From Brevundimonas sp. UBA6550 (GTDB lineage Bacteria; Pseudomonadota; Alphaproteobacteria; Caulobacterales; Caulobacteraceae): a DNA stretch of 64,000 nucleotides. The position numbers and the translations under genes were made by a program. The notes below the pieces were generated by a model. It had not been told where the DNA came from and made no database searches. It worked only from the letters and a program-made list of their open reading frames with translations. Shown one piece after another: positions 16,504 to 25,209 of this stretch (positions are counted from its first letter, which is position 1; each line of letters begins with the position of its first letter). The stretch spans positions 1 to 64,000 of the forward strand of contig NZ_DJKE01000004.1 of assembly GCF_002434505.1 (NCBI RefSeq), written 5' to 3'.

Positions 16504-19500
16504 TTGACCGACGCCACGACATCCTCCGCCGATCCGTCGCCCCATCCCGCGCCCAGGCGCGGTCCCGGGCCGCGTCGCCCGCGCCGGGTCGTGCGCGTCG
16601 CCGCGACCGTGGCGCTGATCCTGATCCTGCTGATCGGCGTGGCGGCGGCCCTGCTGTATCTGAACCGCCGGGCGGTGGCGCGCGACGTGCTGGTCGGCTG
16701 GCTGGACCAGCGCGGCATCCCCGCCGACGTCGAGTTCGAAAGGGTGGAACTGGACGGCTTCGTCGGCCGCATCCGCATCGGCGATCCCGACAATCCCGAC
16801 GTGACGGTGGAGCGGGCCGAGGTCGATTACGCCGTCGCCCTGCCGTGGTCCAAGACCGGCCTGGGCGTCACCCCCAGCCGCATCCGTCTGGTCCGCCCGG
16901 TGGTCCGCGCCAGCTGGAAGGGCGGAAAGCTGTCCCTGGGGTCGCTGGACCCCTTGGTGAAGGAGTTCACCGGCGGTCCGCCCCGCCCGGATTCGCGCAG
17001 CCCCCTGGTCATCGTCGAGGGCGGGCGCGGGCGGCTGTCGACCGAATACGGGACGGTGGATCTGCTGGCCGACGCGCGGATCGACAACGGCAAGCTGATG
17101 CGTCTGGCCGCGCGCCTGCCGACCAGCGCCCTGAAGAGCGGGCAGGTGGAGGCGTCCGGTCTGGCCGCCGCCCTGGATCTGACCACCACCGGCGACCGCG
17201 TCGCCGTGCGGTTGAACGCGACCGCCGACCGGTTCCGCACCCCCGCCGCCGCCGGCCAGACGGCCGCCCTGGCCGTGACCGGCGACCTGCCCTATCCCGA
17301 TCTGAAGACCCGACGCGGCGACGGGCGCGCGGTGCTGGACGCGCGTCTGACCGGCGATGTGCTGGGCGCGCCGTCCGCCCGGGCGCGCGGCGCCGATCTG
17401 AGCGCGCGGTTCCAGGGCCTCGTGTCCGGCTGGATCGAGACCTTCCGCCTGGAGGGCGCCGCCGATGCGCGCCTGAACGCCCGCGCGGTCGAGGGGGCGG
17501 ACCTGGGCGCCGGCGCCGTTTCGGCGACGGTCTCCAAGGCGCGCGTCGAGATTTCCCGCGACGACGCCCTGCGCTGGAGCGTTCGGGCGCCGCTGACCCT
17601 GACCGCCGCCTCGGCCCGTTCGGGCCAGACCCAGGTGCGGAACCTGGCCCTGTCGTCCGGCGGCCTGACCCTGGGCGGCAAGGATGCGGCCTTCGAAGCG
17701 ACCGGCCCCGTCACCGCCGCCTTCGACCGTTTCGGCTTCGGCGACCTGGCCCTGAAGCGCGGCCGCGCCGATCTGGACCTGGATGTCGTCAGCGACGGCG
17801 CCGTGCGCATCGACGCGCAAGGATCGCTGCGCGCCGCCGACGGCGCCTGGCCCCTGTTCGGCCCGGCCGCCCGCGACGACATCGTGGAGCTGGGCGAGAT
17901 GAAGCGCGCCCTGTCCGCCTTCGCCCTGAACGCCCCGTCCGTGCGGTTCTCGACCGGCTCGGGCGGAACGTCGGTGCAGCTGCCGCGTCCCGTGACCCTG
18001 GCGCCGGCCAACGGCGGCGTGCTGACCATCGCCCAGGCGGGGCAGGGCGTCTATCAGGCCGAGCCGGGCCAACTGGGCGGCGGCGCCCTGACGCTGACGG
18101 CGACGCGCGGCAAGGGCCTGCCGGAACTGGCCGTCGCCGTGCCGGACTGGCGCCTGACCCAGGGCGGGTTCGAGGCGACGCTGGACGGCCGGGCGCGGCT
18201 GGACTTCGACCTGGCGCGCGGCGTCGACGCCCGCACGCGCGGCGTCCTGGCCCTGACCGACGGCCGCCTGACCTATGTGGCCAGCGACTGCGTGGACCTG
18301 ACCGTGGAACGGCTGGAGATGGACGAGAACGACGTCCATCAGGTCGCGGGCCGGCTGTGTCCCGACGCCGGGCCCTTGCTGACGTCCAGAGACGGGGTCT
18401 GGCGCGTCTCGGCCGGTTTCGACCGGCTGTCGGCCCAGGCGCCCTTCCTGGGGATGCGGTTCGCCGACGCCGCCGGCCGTCTGACCGTGGACGGGGCCAG
18501 GTCCGGCGTCGGCCTGCGCGCCAGCGTCGCGGACGGGCGGGTGATCGACGCCGAGACGCCCGAACGGTTCGAACCGCTGGCCGCCAGCGGCGAGGTGGCC
18601 CTGGCCAACGAACGCTGGAGCGGCGCCTTCGACCTGAAGGGCACGGGCAAGGCCGCCGCCTATAGGCTGGGGCGGCTGACCCTGGCGCATGACGGACGCA
18701 TCGGCGCGGGCGGCATCGTCATCTCCGCCCCGAACGTGGTCTTCGCCGAACACGGCCTGCAGCCCGCCATGCTCAGCCCCCTGGTCGCGGACTTCATCCA
18801 GTCGCCGGTTCAGGGCTCGGTCGGGTTCGAAGGGCGCTTCGACTGGACCAAGGACGCCGAGCCGACCTCCAGCGGGCGCCTGACCACGACCGGCCTGGAT
18901 TTCGTCAGCCCGGCCGGCGCGGTGAAGGGGCTGAAGGGCGATGTCGCCTTCACCAGCCTGACGCCGCTGATCACGGCCCCGAACCAGCGTCTGACCGCCG
19001 ACAGCCTGTCGGTCGGCGCCGAGGTCACGGCCCTGGACCTGACCTTCTCCATCGACCAGGCGGGCATCGTCATCGACGGCGCCCGGATCGTCGCCGGGGG
19101 CGGGTCCATCTCGATCGAGCCCCTGACCATCCCGCTGGACGCGACCCAGGCCTACAGCGGCGTGATCGTGCTGGACCGGGTGCAGCTTGGCGACCTGATC
19201 GCCGACACCGGCTTCGACGACAAGGTTCTGCTGGACGCCGTGGTCTCGGGCCGGCTGCCCTTCATCATGGACCCCAAGCGCGGCCTGAAGATCACGGCCG
19301 GCAAGCTGGAGGCCGTTCAGCCCGGCCGCCTGTCGATCAAGCGCGAGGTGCTGACCGATGTCGCGGCCAGCGGCGGCGGCGAGGAGGTGTCGGAAAACAT
19401 GGTCGAGGACCTGGCCTATCAGGCCATGGAGAACCTGTCCTTCGACCAGCTCAGCGCCGATGTGAACAGCCTGGACGGCGGCCGGATCGCGGTCCTGTTC

Positions 19501-19761
19501 CACATTCGCGGCCGTCACGATCCGCCCCAACGCCAGGAACTGCGCCTGACCCTGTCCGAACTGATCAGCCGCAGCTTCCTGAACCGCAAACTGCCCCTGC
19601 CGTCCAACACCCAGATCGACCTGACGCTGGACACGACCCTGAACGCCAACCAGCTGATCTCGGACCTGATGGCGGTCAATCGCGCCCGCCAGGGCCAGCA
19701 GGAGGGCCAGCAGCAGGCCCAGCCCGACGCGCCCGCGCCCGTCCCTGCGGGTCGGCCATGA
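16504..19761 (+). CDS. ydbH: YdbH-family AsmA-like intermembrane lipid transport protein
   Basis: YdbH is one of the AsmA-like proteins that bridge the envelope and move phospholipids toward the outer membrane. The 1085-residue product starts at TTG. It has a proline/arginine-rich cytoplasmic tail, one transmembrane anchor (residues ~38-58, VRVAATVALILILLIGVAA) and a very long beta-rich periplasmic region. The C-terminal part (ISRSFLNRKLPLPSNTQIDL) is typical of the YdbH domain. A Gln/Ala/Pro-rich tail ends the protein. It is followed by ynbE- and ydbL-like genes in the same order as in enterobacteria, which strongly supports the call. No better start than TTG is visible. Confidence 0.88.
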   Translation: MTDATTSSADPSPHPAPRRGPGPRRPRRVVRVAATVALILILLIGVAAALLYLNRRAVARDVLVGWLDQRGIPADVEFERVELDGFVGRIRIGDPDNPDVTVERAEVDYAVALPWSKTGLGVTPSRIRLVRPVVRASWKGGKLSLGSLDPLVKEFTGGPPRPDSRSPLVIVEGGRGRLSTEYGTVDLLADARIDNGKLMRLAARLPTSALKSGQVEASGLAAALDLTTTGDRVAVRLNATADRFRTPAAAGQTAALAVTGDLPYPDLKTRRGDGRAVLDARLTGDVLGAPSARARGADLSARFQGLVSGWIETFRLEGAADARLNARAVEGADLGAGAVSATVSKARVEISRDDALRWSVRAPLTLTAASARSGQTQVRNLALSSGGLTLGGKDAAFEATGPVTAAFDRFGFGDLALKRGRADLDLDVVSDGAVRIDAQGSLRAADGAWPLFGPAARDDIVELGEMKRALSAFALNAPSVRFSTGSGGTSVQLPRPVTLAPANGGVLTIAQAGQGVYQAEPGQLGGGALTLTATRGKGLPELAVAVPDWRLTQGGFEATLDGRARLDFDLARGVDARTRGVLALTDGRLTYVASDCVDLTVERLEMDENDVHQVAGRLCPDAGPLLTSRDGVWRVSAGFDRLSAQAPFLGMRFADAAGRLTVDGARSGVGLRASVADGRVIDAETPERFEPLAASGEVALANERWSGAFDLKGTGKAAAYRLGRLTLAHDGRIGAGGIVISAPNVVFAEHGLQPAMLSPLVADFIQSPVQGSVGFEGRFDWTKDAEPTSSGRLTTTGLDFVSPAGAVKGLKGDVAFTSLTPLITAPNQRLTADSLSVGAEVTALDLTFSIDQAGIVIDGARIVAGGGSISIEPLTIPLDATQAYSGVIVLDRVQLGDLIADTGFDDKVLLDAVVSGRLPFIMDPKRGLKITAGKLEAVQPGRLSIKREVLTDVAASGGGEEVSENMVEDLAYQAMENLSFDQLSADVNSLDGGRIAVLFHIRGRHDPPQRQELRLTLSELISRSFLNRKLPLPSNTQIDLTLDTTLNANQLISDLMAVNRARQGQQEGQQQAQPDAPAPVPAGRP

Positions 19762-19852
19762 TCGTCGTGCGGGATCGTCGCCATTCAGCGCGCGTTCACC
19801 CCTCGGCGTGCTATTCAGCTTCATCAACCTTGGCCGAACCGGAGCCTATGTC

Positions 19853-20041
19853 ATGATCAACAAGCGCCAGTTGGCGGGCCTTGGCTTTGGAGCCGTCGTC
19901 GTCGCCGTCTCGGCCTGCGCCCCCACCATCCGTCTGGAGGTCGCGCCGATCCAGATCTACGCCAAGCTGGACGCCGACGTGCGCGTCCGCCTGGACCAGG
20001 AGCTGCAGCAGCTGCTGCAGCAGAACCCCAACCTCTTCTGA
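19853..20041 (+). CDS. ynbE: YnbE-family small lipoprotein
   Basis: The 62-residue lipoprotein has signal MINKRQLAGLGFGAVVVAVS and lipobox S-A-C at Cys22, followed by APTIRLEVAPIQIYAKLDADV, the conserved YnbE segment. In E. coli, YnbE caps the C-terminal end of YdbH at the outer membrane to complete the lipid bridge. The start at 19853 is chosen because GGAG precedes it and the length matches the family (about 61 residues); an ATG at 19848 stops at once. It lies 91 bases after ydbH and 31 before ydbL. Confidence 0.88.
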   Translation: MINKRQLAGLGFGAVVVAVSACAPTIRLEVAPIQIYAKLDADVRVRLDQELQQLLQQNPNLF

Positions 20042-20072
20042 TCGCCGCTTTTTCTTGAAAGGACAGGCTGAC

Positions 20073-20432
20073 ATGACCTTCCGCAAAATCTTCGTCGTCG
20101 GCGCCGCCCTGGCCGCCCTCGGTTTCGCCAGCGCCGCCATCGCCCAGACCAGCGCCCAGAAGGCCCAGATCGACCAGGCCAAGGCCGCCGGCGTCGTGGG
20201 CGAACAGGCCGACGGCTATCTGGGCTTCCGCACCTCGACCTCGGACGCCGGCCTGCGCGCCGCCGTGGACGCCACCAACGCCGGCCGCCGCGCCGCCTAC
20301 GCCCGCAGCGCGACCGACGCCGGCACCTCGGCCGACGTGGCCGGCGCCCGGATGTTCGAGGCCCAGCTGCTGCCGCGCATCTCGTCCGGCCAATGGTATC
20401 GCAACGCCCAGGGCCAGTGGGTCCAGCGCTAA
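20073..20432 (+). CDS. ydbL: YdbL-family periplasmic protein (DUF1318)
   Basis: The 119-residue secreted protein has an RBS GAAAGGA, a Sec signal peptide (MTFRKIFVVGAALAALGFAS, cleavage after A-I-A) and a mature domain with the YdbL pattern AKAAGVVGEQADGYLGF. The C-terminal GQWYRNAQGQWVQR is also seen in alphaproteobacterial members. YdbL modulates the YdbH-YnbE bridge in E. coli. It is the last gene of the ydbH-ynbE-ydbL operon. Confidence 0.87.
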   Translation: MTFRKIFVVGAALAALGFASAAIAQTSAQKAQIDQAKAAGVVGEQADGYLGFRTSTSDAGLRAAVDATNAGRRAAYARSATDAGTSADVAGARMFEAQLLPRISSGQWYRNAQGQWVQR

Positions 20433-20884
20433 AACCGAAAACCCGTCACCCTCGGGCTCGTCCCGAGGGGCCACGTCCGGTTCGGTTATTCCCTTCGTCC
20501 GCTCATCCCGGCGAAAGCCGGGACGGGCGGAGAAGAGCGAGAGGGTGGGGCGCACATAGCCGCCGCAGCTCCAGCCATCCTATTTGACGAAAGAGACAGC
20601 CGCCTTGTCAGACAGTTGGGCCGCCGGATCGTCATCTTTCCCGCCGCACCGTCAGGCCGGGTTATAATCCCCGCCCGGTCTTTGACATCGCCATCCGCAC
20701 GACTTGGACTCTTGGACTCGTTGGACTGTTTTTTTCGGAGTCCAACTTTCCGGGTGAAACTGCACCCTCTTGCACCTGAGCAATTCAGGTCTGGAAATTA
20801 TCCAGCAAAAGCAATGCGCTGTCGTGAGATTGCACCCATTGCACTCTCTTTTTTAAAGGGTGCGATCTCACCGTCGTCGCCGGA
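20433..20884 (+). repeat. Repeat- and hairpin-rich intergenic region
   Basis: No gene is present in 450 bases. Hairpins seen: CCCTCGGG/CCCGAGGG (20449-20469) and TCCCGGC-GAAA-GCCGGGA (20506-20523), both resembling dispersed palindromic elements. Further on are three TTGGACT copies (20704, 20712, 20721), the last pairing with AGTCCAA (20739-20745). A 13-base inverted repeat with one G-T pair lies at 20825-20837 and 20858-20870 around a T-rich loop. The last is placed to terminate the minus-strand methyltransferase gene. The stretch 20700-20860 is much more AT-rich than its surroundings. Confidence 0.6.
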
Positions 20885-21997
20885 TCAGGCCGCCGCCGGA
20901 CGTCCCGCCAGCGCGGGCGCCAGCAGCCCCTCGGTCAGGGCGCGCACCACCGGCACGGCCACCGCATCGCCCATCAGCTTCAGCGCCGCGCTTTCGCTGG
21001 CCGGCAGGCGATAGGCGTCCGACACTCCCATCAGCCGCGCCGCCTCGCGTCCCGTCAGGCGTCGCACCCTGACCCGGCCGTGGTCGCACACCACGACATA
21101 TTGCCGCGACGATCCGCCCGCCGGCGTCCGCAGGCACCCCGCCAACCCGTCGAAGCGGATCTCCAGCCGCTGAACCTTGCGGCCGTCCTCCATGCGAACC
21201 CGGCGATAGGCGGCGCCGACCGTGCGCCGGCCCGACGCCAGGGCCGCCGCGATCCGCGCCCGGTGCAGGGGTGCGGCCAGCGCCAGAATCGCCTCGGCAT
21301 CGTCCAGCCAGGCGACCGCCGCGTCCGGCTCCAGCACGGCGGCCAGATCCAGGTTGCGCCGGGGCGGCTGGGGCAGGGACCACCAGGCCCAGGCCGCTCT
21401 GACCGCCTCGGGCAGGCGGGCGTGGGCGGCGACCAGACGGGCCGAATGGAACGGGGCGACAGGCCCTGACGCGCGCGGCGCCTCGCCCTTGACCGCCACC
21501 ACGAACAGGCGCGGCCGCGACTGGGGCAGCCAGTGGGCCGCGTCCATCTCCAGCGCCCCGACCGTATAGCCCCCCTCGACCATGGCCGCGCAGACGGCGG
21601 CGAAGTCCCGACCCTGGCCGGACGTCAACAGGCCGATCACATTCTCCAGCACCACGACGCGGGCCCCGCGCCCCTCGGCCGCCAACCCCTGCATCAGCCG
21701 CCAGAACCCCCAGAAGGCGCCGGACCGTCCCGCCTCCAGCCCGCCGCGCGCGCCCGCCAGGCTGACGTCCTGACAGGGCGAGGAGGCCCAGGCCAGGTCC
21801 GGCCGTCCGGGCAGGTCATCGACCGTCAGGCCCCAGACGTCGCCCTGCCGGAACGGCGTCCCCGGATGGTTGGCCGTGAAGGCCCTCGCCTTGGCCGGGT
21901 CCATGTCGTTGGCGAAGATCGTGTCGAACCCGCCCATCCCCAGGCCGGCCAGGCCGCCCCCGGCGAAGAACTCATATGCGGTCGGGCGAATCGACAT
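20885..21997 (-). CDS. DNA (cytosine-5-)-methyltransferase, apparently without a partner nuclease
   Basis: This is a C5-cytosine DNA methyltransferase of 370 residues. Motif I is FFAGGGLAGLGMGGF, motif IV is SSPCQDVSLAG with catalytic Cys75, motif VI is VVVLENVIGLL (Glu118) and motif VIII is QSRPRLFVVAVKG. The target-recognition region spans ~190-290 and the closing motifs IX/X (LTGREAARLMGVSDAYRLP) are present, so it should be active. No restriction endonuclease or vsr gene is adjacent, suggesting an orphan methyltransferase with regulatory or protective function. It is flanked downstream by AT-rich repeats. Specificity cannot be read from sequence. Confidence 0.9.
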   Translation of the reverse strand: MSIRPTAYEFFAGGGLAGLGMGGFDTIFANDMDPAKARAFTANHPGTPFRQGDVWGLTVDDLPGRPDLAWASSPCQDVSLAGARGGLEAGRSGAFWGFWRLMQGLAAEGRGARVVVLENVIGLLTSGQGRDFAAVCAAMVEGGYTVGALEMDAAHWLPQSRPRLFVVAVKGEAPRASGPVAPFHSARLVAAHARLPEAVRAAWAWWSLPQPPRRNLDLAAVLEPDAAVAWLDDAEAILALAAPLHRARIAAALASGRRTVGAAYRRVRMEDGRKVQRLEIRFDGLAGCLRTPAGGSSRQYVVVCDHGRVRVRRLTGREAARLMGVSDAYRLPASESAALKLMGDAVAVPVVRALTEGLLAPALAGRPAAA

Positions 21998-22096
21998 GGC
22001 GGCACCATAACCCAGCGGCGCCCCTTGACCGAGGCCGTCCGGCTGCTCACCTGCGGCCTTGCTCCCAACCGTTGGTCGTTCGTCGAGGAGACCGCC

Positions 22097-22561
22097 ATGC
22101 GCCCCATCCCGCTCGCCCTCGCCCTATCCGCCGTCCTTGGCGGCCTGACCCTGGCGGGCTGCTACGACCGCGACGACGCCAGGCCCAAGGCCGCGCCAGA
22201 ACCTCAGGCCGCCGCCGTCCTGGCCGGGGTGGACCTGGGCAAGCCGGTCCGCGCCCTGGGCACGGAGCCCTTCTGGGGGGGGGAGATCACCCCCGACGCC
22301 CTGATCTACACCCGCGTCGATCAACCCACCCAGCGCGCCCCCAATCGCGGCGCGACGGTCCAGGGGACGGTGGCGACCTTCGCCAGTTCGACCGATCTGA
22401 ACCAGGCGCTGAACGTCACCCTGATCGCCACCGAATGTTCGGACGGGATGAGCGACCGCACCTATCCGCTGACCGCGCGGGTCGAGATCGGCGCCGACAC
22501 CCTGACCGGCTGCGCGGCCCCGGCCTCTGTCATCGCCGCGCAGGGCGGCGCGGTCGGTTAG
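22097..22561 (+). CDS. COG3650-like lipoprotein
   Basis: The 154-residue lipoprotein has RBS GAGGAG, a signal peptide and lipobox L-A-G-C (Cys22). The mature part has the pattern GTEPFWGGEI and a later ECSDGMSDRTYP followed by a closing Cys, as in a widespread uncharacterised lipoprotein family (COG3650). The Cys pair may form a disulfide. Function unknown; an envelope location is predicted. It overlaps the convergent LysR gene by four bases. Confidence 0.75.
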   Translation: MRPIPLALALSAVLGGLTLAGCYDRDDARPKAAPEPQAAAVLAGVDLGKPVRALGTEPFWGGEITPDALIYTRVDQPTQRAPNRGATVQGTVATFASSTDLNQALNVTLIATECSDGMSDRTYPLTARVEIGADTLTGCAAPASVIAAQGGAVG

Positions 22562-23490
22562 ACCGGCCCCGCTACGGCGGTCTTCAACCAGGCCCTGACC
22601 GCGCTCACGCCTTCGGTCGCCATGGCCCCGGGCGTCGCGACGATATGATAGACTTCGCCTGGCAGGATCGGCCCGAACGGGTTGACCAACAGTCCGGCCT
22701 CGAGTTCGGGCCGCGCCAGTTCCAGCGACCCGATCGCCGCGCCATAACCCGCGATCGCCGCCTGAAGCGCATGGCTGTCATCGGTGAAACGCGCACCCTT
22801 CCCGACCGCAAGCTCCGTCATCCCCGCCATCCTGGCCCACCGCTCCCAGTCTGGATCGTCGCCGCGTCGCCGCCAGTCGATGTGCAGCAGGGGCGTCGAC
22901 AGAAGGTCCCGGGGATGTGACAGGCCCAGCCTGGGATCGCACAACACGCCGAAACGCTCGGCGAACAAGGGCTCGGCGACCAAGGCGTCGAAGGGTCCCG
23001 ACGCATAGCGCACCGCGATGTCCGCCTTGCCCGACGCCAGATCGACCACGTCGTCGCTGGCGTGCAGCTTTAGGTCCAGATCCGGGTTGGCGCGCCCAAA
23101 GGCGTCCAGGACGGGCAGAAGCCGCCGCGCCGTGAACAGGGTCGTCGCCGTCAGTGTGACCGAGCGACGTCGGGCTTCAGGGCGGATGGTCTCCACGGCC
23201 CGTTCGAAGGCGTCCAGTCCGTCACGCAGCGTCGGATACAGGCTCAGCCCGGCTTCCGTCAGGGTCACCCCTCGCACCCGCCGCACGAACAGGGGCTGCG
23301 ACAGGGTGTCCTCCAACAGTCGGATCTGATGGCTGACAGCGGTTGGGGTGACCGAAAGCTCTTCGGCCGCGCGCTGAAAGCTCAGATGCCGCGCCGCCGC
23401 CTCGAAGGCCCGCAGCGCACCCAAGGGCGGGAGTTTTCGACGTCTGATCATGGATGAGCTGAAGTTGTCCATCGGGTGAGGAGTCCGCAT
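22558..23490 (-). CDS. LysR-family transcriptional regulator, GcvA-like
   Basis: The 310-residue regulator has an N-terminal winged HTH (LSFQRAAEELSVTPTAVSHQIRLLE) and a periplasmic-binding-like effector domain. The LPPLGALRAFEAAARHLSF start is typical of the GcvA subgroup. The ATG at 23490 is used; in-frame ATGs at 23472 and near 23451 are alternatives and none has a good ribosome site. It diverges from an azoreductase-like gene 66 bases away, its most likely target by LysR convention. Confidence 0.88.
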   Translation of the reverse strand: MRTPHPMDNFSSSMIRRRKLPPLGALRAFEAAARHLSFQRAAEELSVTPTAVSHQIRLLEDTLSQPLFVRRVRGVTLTEAGLSLYPTLRDGLDAFERAVETIRPEARRRSVTLTATTLFTARRLLPVLDAFGRANPDLDLKLHASDDVVDLASGKADIAVRYASGPFDALVAEPLFAERFGVLCDPRLGLSHPRDLLSTPLLHIDWRRRGDDPDWERWARMAGMTELAVGKGARFTDDSHALQAAIAGYGAAIGSLELARPELEAGLLVNPFGPILPGEVYHIVATPGAMATEGVSAVRAWLKTAVAGPV

Positions 23491-23555
23491 TAGTCGCCGG
23501 CCGCAGCGAGAGTTAGCAAGATCACATCTCCAATCGACCTGATCGCGATTACGCC

Positions 23556-24257
23556 ATGCAAAACCCTGTGTCCGGCTCTCTGCGCCTTCTTCACATCGAC
23601 GCCAGCGCCCGCCTGGGGGAATCCGGCCGCGATCCGCACGGCTCCCACACCCGTCGATTGGGTCGGCGCCTGACGGAACGTTGGTCCGCCGCTCGCCCGC
23701 ACGATATCGTGTCTCATCTGGACGTGGGGCGAAAGCCGCCGCGCCCGGTCGACGCGGCCTGGATCGCCGCCGCCTTCTGTCCGCCTGAGCGGCGCACTCT
23801 CGAGCAAAGGGCGGTTTTGGCCGAAAGCGACGCCCTGACGGCCGCCGTGCTCGCCGCCGATCTGATCGTGATTGGCGCGCCCATGTACAACTTCGGCCTG
23901 CCCGCGCCGCTCAAGGCCTGGATCGACAACGTCGTGCGGGTCGGCCTGACCTTTGGGTTCGACCGGTCGCGAGCCGGCGAGCCCTATTGGCCCCTGTTGG
24001 CGCCGGGCAAGCGCCTGATCATCCTGACGGCGCGCGGCGATTACGGCTATGACGCCGACGGTCGGCTCGCCTCCATGAACCTGGTCGAGGCTGGGCTGAA
24101 GACGCCGCTGGCCTATATAGGCATGCACGACAGCGACACCGTCGCCATCGAATACGACGAATTCGCGGACGAGCGCTTGGCGCGGTCCATCGCCGCCGCC
24201 GAGACCGCCGTCGACAGGCTGGTTGACCGGTTGGCGTCGTCGATGGCCGGCGGGTGA
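23556..24257 (+). CDS. FMN-dependent NADH-azoreductase-like flavoprotein
   Basis: The 233-residue flavodoxin-fold protein is of the AzoR/AcpD type, reducing quinones or azo compounds with NAD(P)H. Visible motifs are LHIDASAR (phosphate loop), the FMN-binding APMYNFGLPAPLKAWIDNVVRVG and the third flavin loop ILTARGDYG. Length is slightly above E. coli AzoR (201). It is divergent from the LysR gene, a common arrangement for quinone- or electrophile-induced reductases. Confidence 0.87.
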   Translation: MQNPVSGSLRLLHIDASARLGESGRDPHGSHTRRLGRRLTERWSAARPHDIVSHLDVGRKPPRPVDAAWIAAAFCPPERRTLEQRAVLAESDALTAAVLAADLIVIGAPMYNFGLPAPLKAWIDNVVRVGLTFGFDRSRAGEPYWPLLAPGKRLIILTARGDYGYDADGRLASMNLVEAGLKTPLAYIGMHDSDTVAIEYDEFADERLARSIAAAETAVDRLVDRLASSMAGG

Positions 24258-24261
24258 CCCT

Positions 24262-25026
24262 TCACCACCAGTCGGCGTCGCGCAGCATCCGGGCGTAGCG
24301 GCGGCTGACCGGGGCCGACAGGCCGCCGTCCAGCGTCAGGGTGGCCCGGCCGTCGCCGCGCTCCACCCCGCGCACCGCGTCCCTGGCCACCCACCAGCTG
24401 CGGTGCGTCTGGGCGCCCTCCAGCCCCTCCAGCTCCTCCACCGCGTCCGACAGCCGCATCAGGATCAGGTCCGATCCCCGGTCGGTGTGGATGCGCAGAT
24501 AGTGGTCCTCGGCCTGGACCGCGCGGATCGTCGCCCCCTTCAGCCGCAACGGCAGTCGATCCAGGAACCGGGCGGGACGCGCCGGTTCGCTGGTCGGCGG
24601 GGCATGGGTCTGCACCGGATGGGCGCGCCCCAGAAAGACGTTCAGCGTCGTCACCGCCGCCGTCACGATCAGAACCGGCAGGACCAGTTGCGGCAGGGCG
24701 GCCAGCGGATACAGGCGCTGGGCGAAAAACAGTCCCGTCGCCGCCCAGACCAGCACGCTCAAGGGGCCGGTGATGACCGCCGTCATCACCGCGATGTTCA
24801 GCCAGGGCCGCTCGTCCATGTCCAGGAACCGGCTGACCAGCCCCCCGCACAGGTGGCCCCACAGGCCGCCCGTCACCATCACCAGCACCCAATAGGCCAG
24901 GCGCGGCCCGAACGGCGCGCCCGAGGTGCCGAACGCTCCGGTCACGGCCAGAAAGGCGCCGCCCGCCACCGCGACGATCAGCCCCCTGACGAAGGTGCGG
25001 CGACGGTCTGCGGCGGCGGATGGCAT
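24262..25026 (-). CDS. Membrane-bound LytTR-domain transcriptional regulator
   Basis: The 254-residue protein has four predicted transmembrane helices in the first ~150 residues (TFVRGLIVAVAGGAFL, AYWVLVMVTGG, WLNIAVMTAVITG, LVLPVLIVTAAVTTLN). A C-terminal LytTR DNA-binding domain follows (ATIRAVQAEDHYLRIHT, then SWWVARDAV). The start at 25026 is chosen because earlier in-frame codons would overlap the divergent gene. LytTR proteins bind short direct repeats, and a set of related repeats lies just upstream. The divergent DUF2306 gene is the likely target, as in other alphaproteobacterial LytTR/membrane-protein pairs. Confidence 0.85.
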   Translation of the reverse strand: MPSAAADRRRTFVRGLIVAVAGGAFLAVTGAFGTSGAPFGPRLAYWVLVMVTGGLWGHLCGGLVSRFLDMDERPWLNIAVMTAVITGPLSVLVWAATGLFFAQRLYPLAALPQLVLPVLIVTAAVTTLNVFLGRAHPVQTHAPPTSEPARPARFLDRLPLRLKGATIRAVQAEDHYLRIHTDRGSDLILMRLSDAVEELEGLEGAQTHRSWWVARDAVRGVERGDGRATLTLDGGLSAPVSRRYARMLRDADWW

Positions 25027-25089
25027 GGCGGGCGGGCGGCTTTCGCAAACGACGGTCGATGGCGCCTTGAGACCATGATTTCCCGTCGG

Positions 25090-25153
25090 ACGAAAGCGGC
25101 GGGACGAAAGCGGGTGGGCGTTGGCGCAAGCGCCGTGGCCGTTGGCGAAAGCC
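25090..25153 (+). promoter_or_regulatory. Repeated CGAAAGC-type motifs, candidate LytTR sites
   Basis: Four related decamers lie in the same orientation: ACGAAAGCGG at 25090 and 25104, GGCGCAAGCG at 25123 and GGCGAAAGCC at 25144. They lie between the divergent LytTR and DUF2306 genes. LytTR regulators are known to bind spaced direct repeats, so these are candidate operators; spacing is irregular (14, 19, 21 bases). Confidence 0.4.
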
Positions 25154-25209
25154 GGGATGCGGCCCGTCGCCCGGCCTGACAGGACGGCGGAAAGACAAGG
25201 ACCGCCGCC

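Noticed and set aside
20506..20523. TCCCGGC-GAAA-GCCGGGA hairpin as a terminator of ydbL
   Set aside because: No T tract follows; it fits better as part of a dispersed palindromic repeat.
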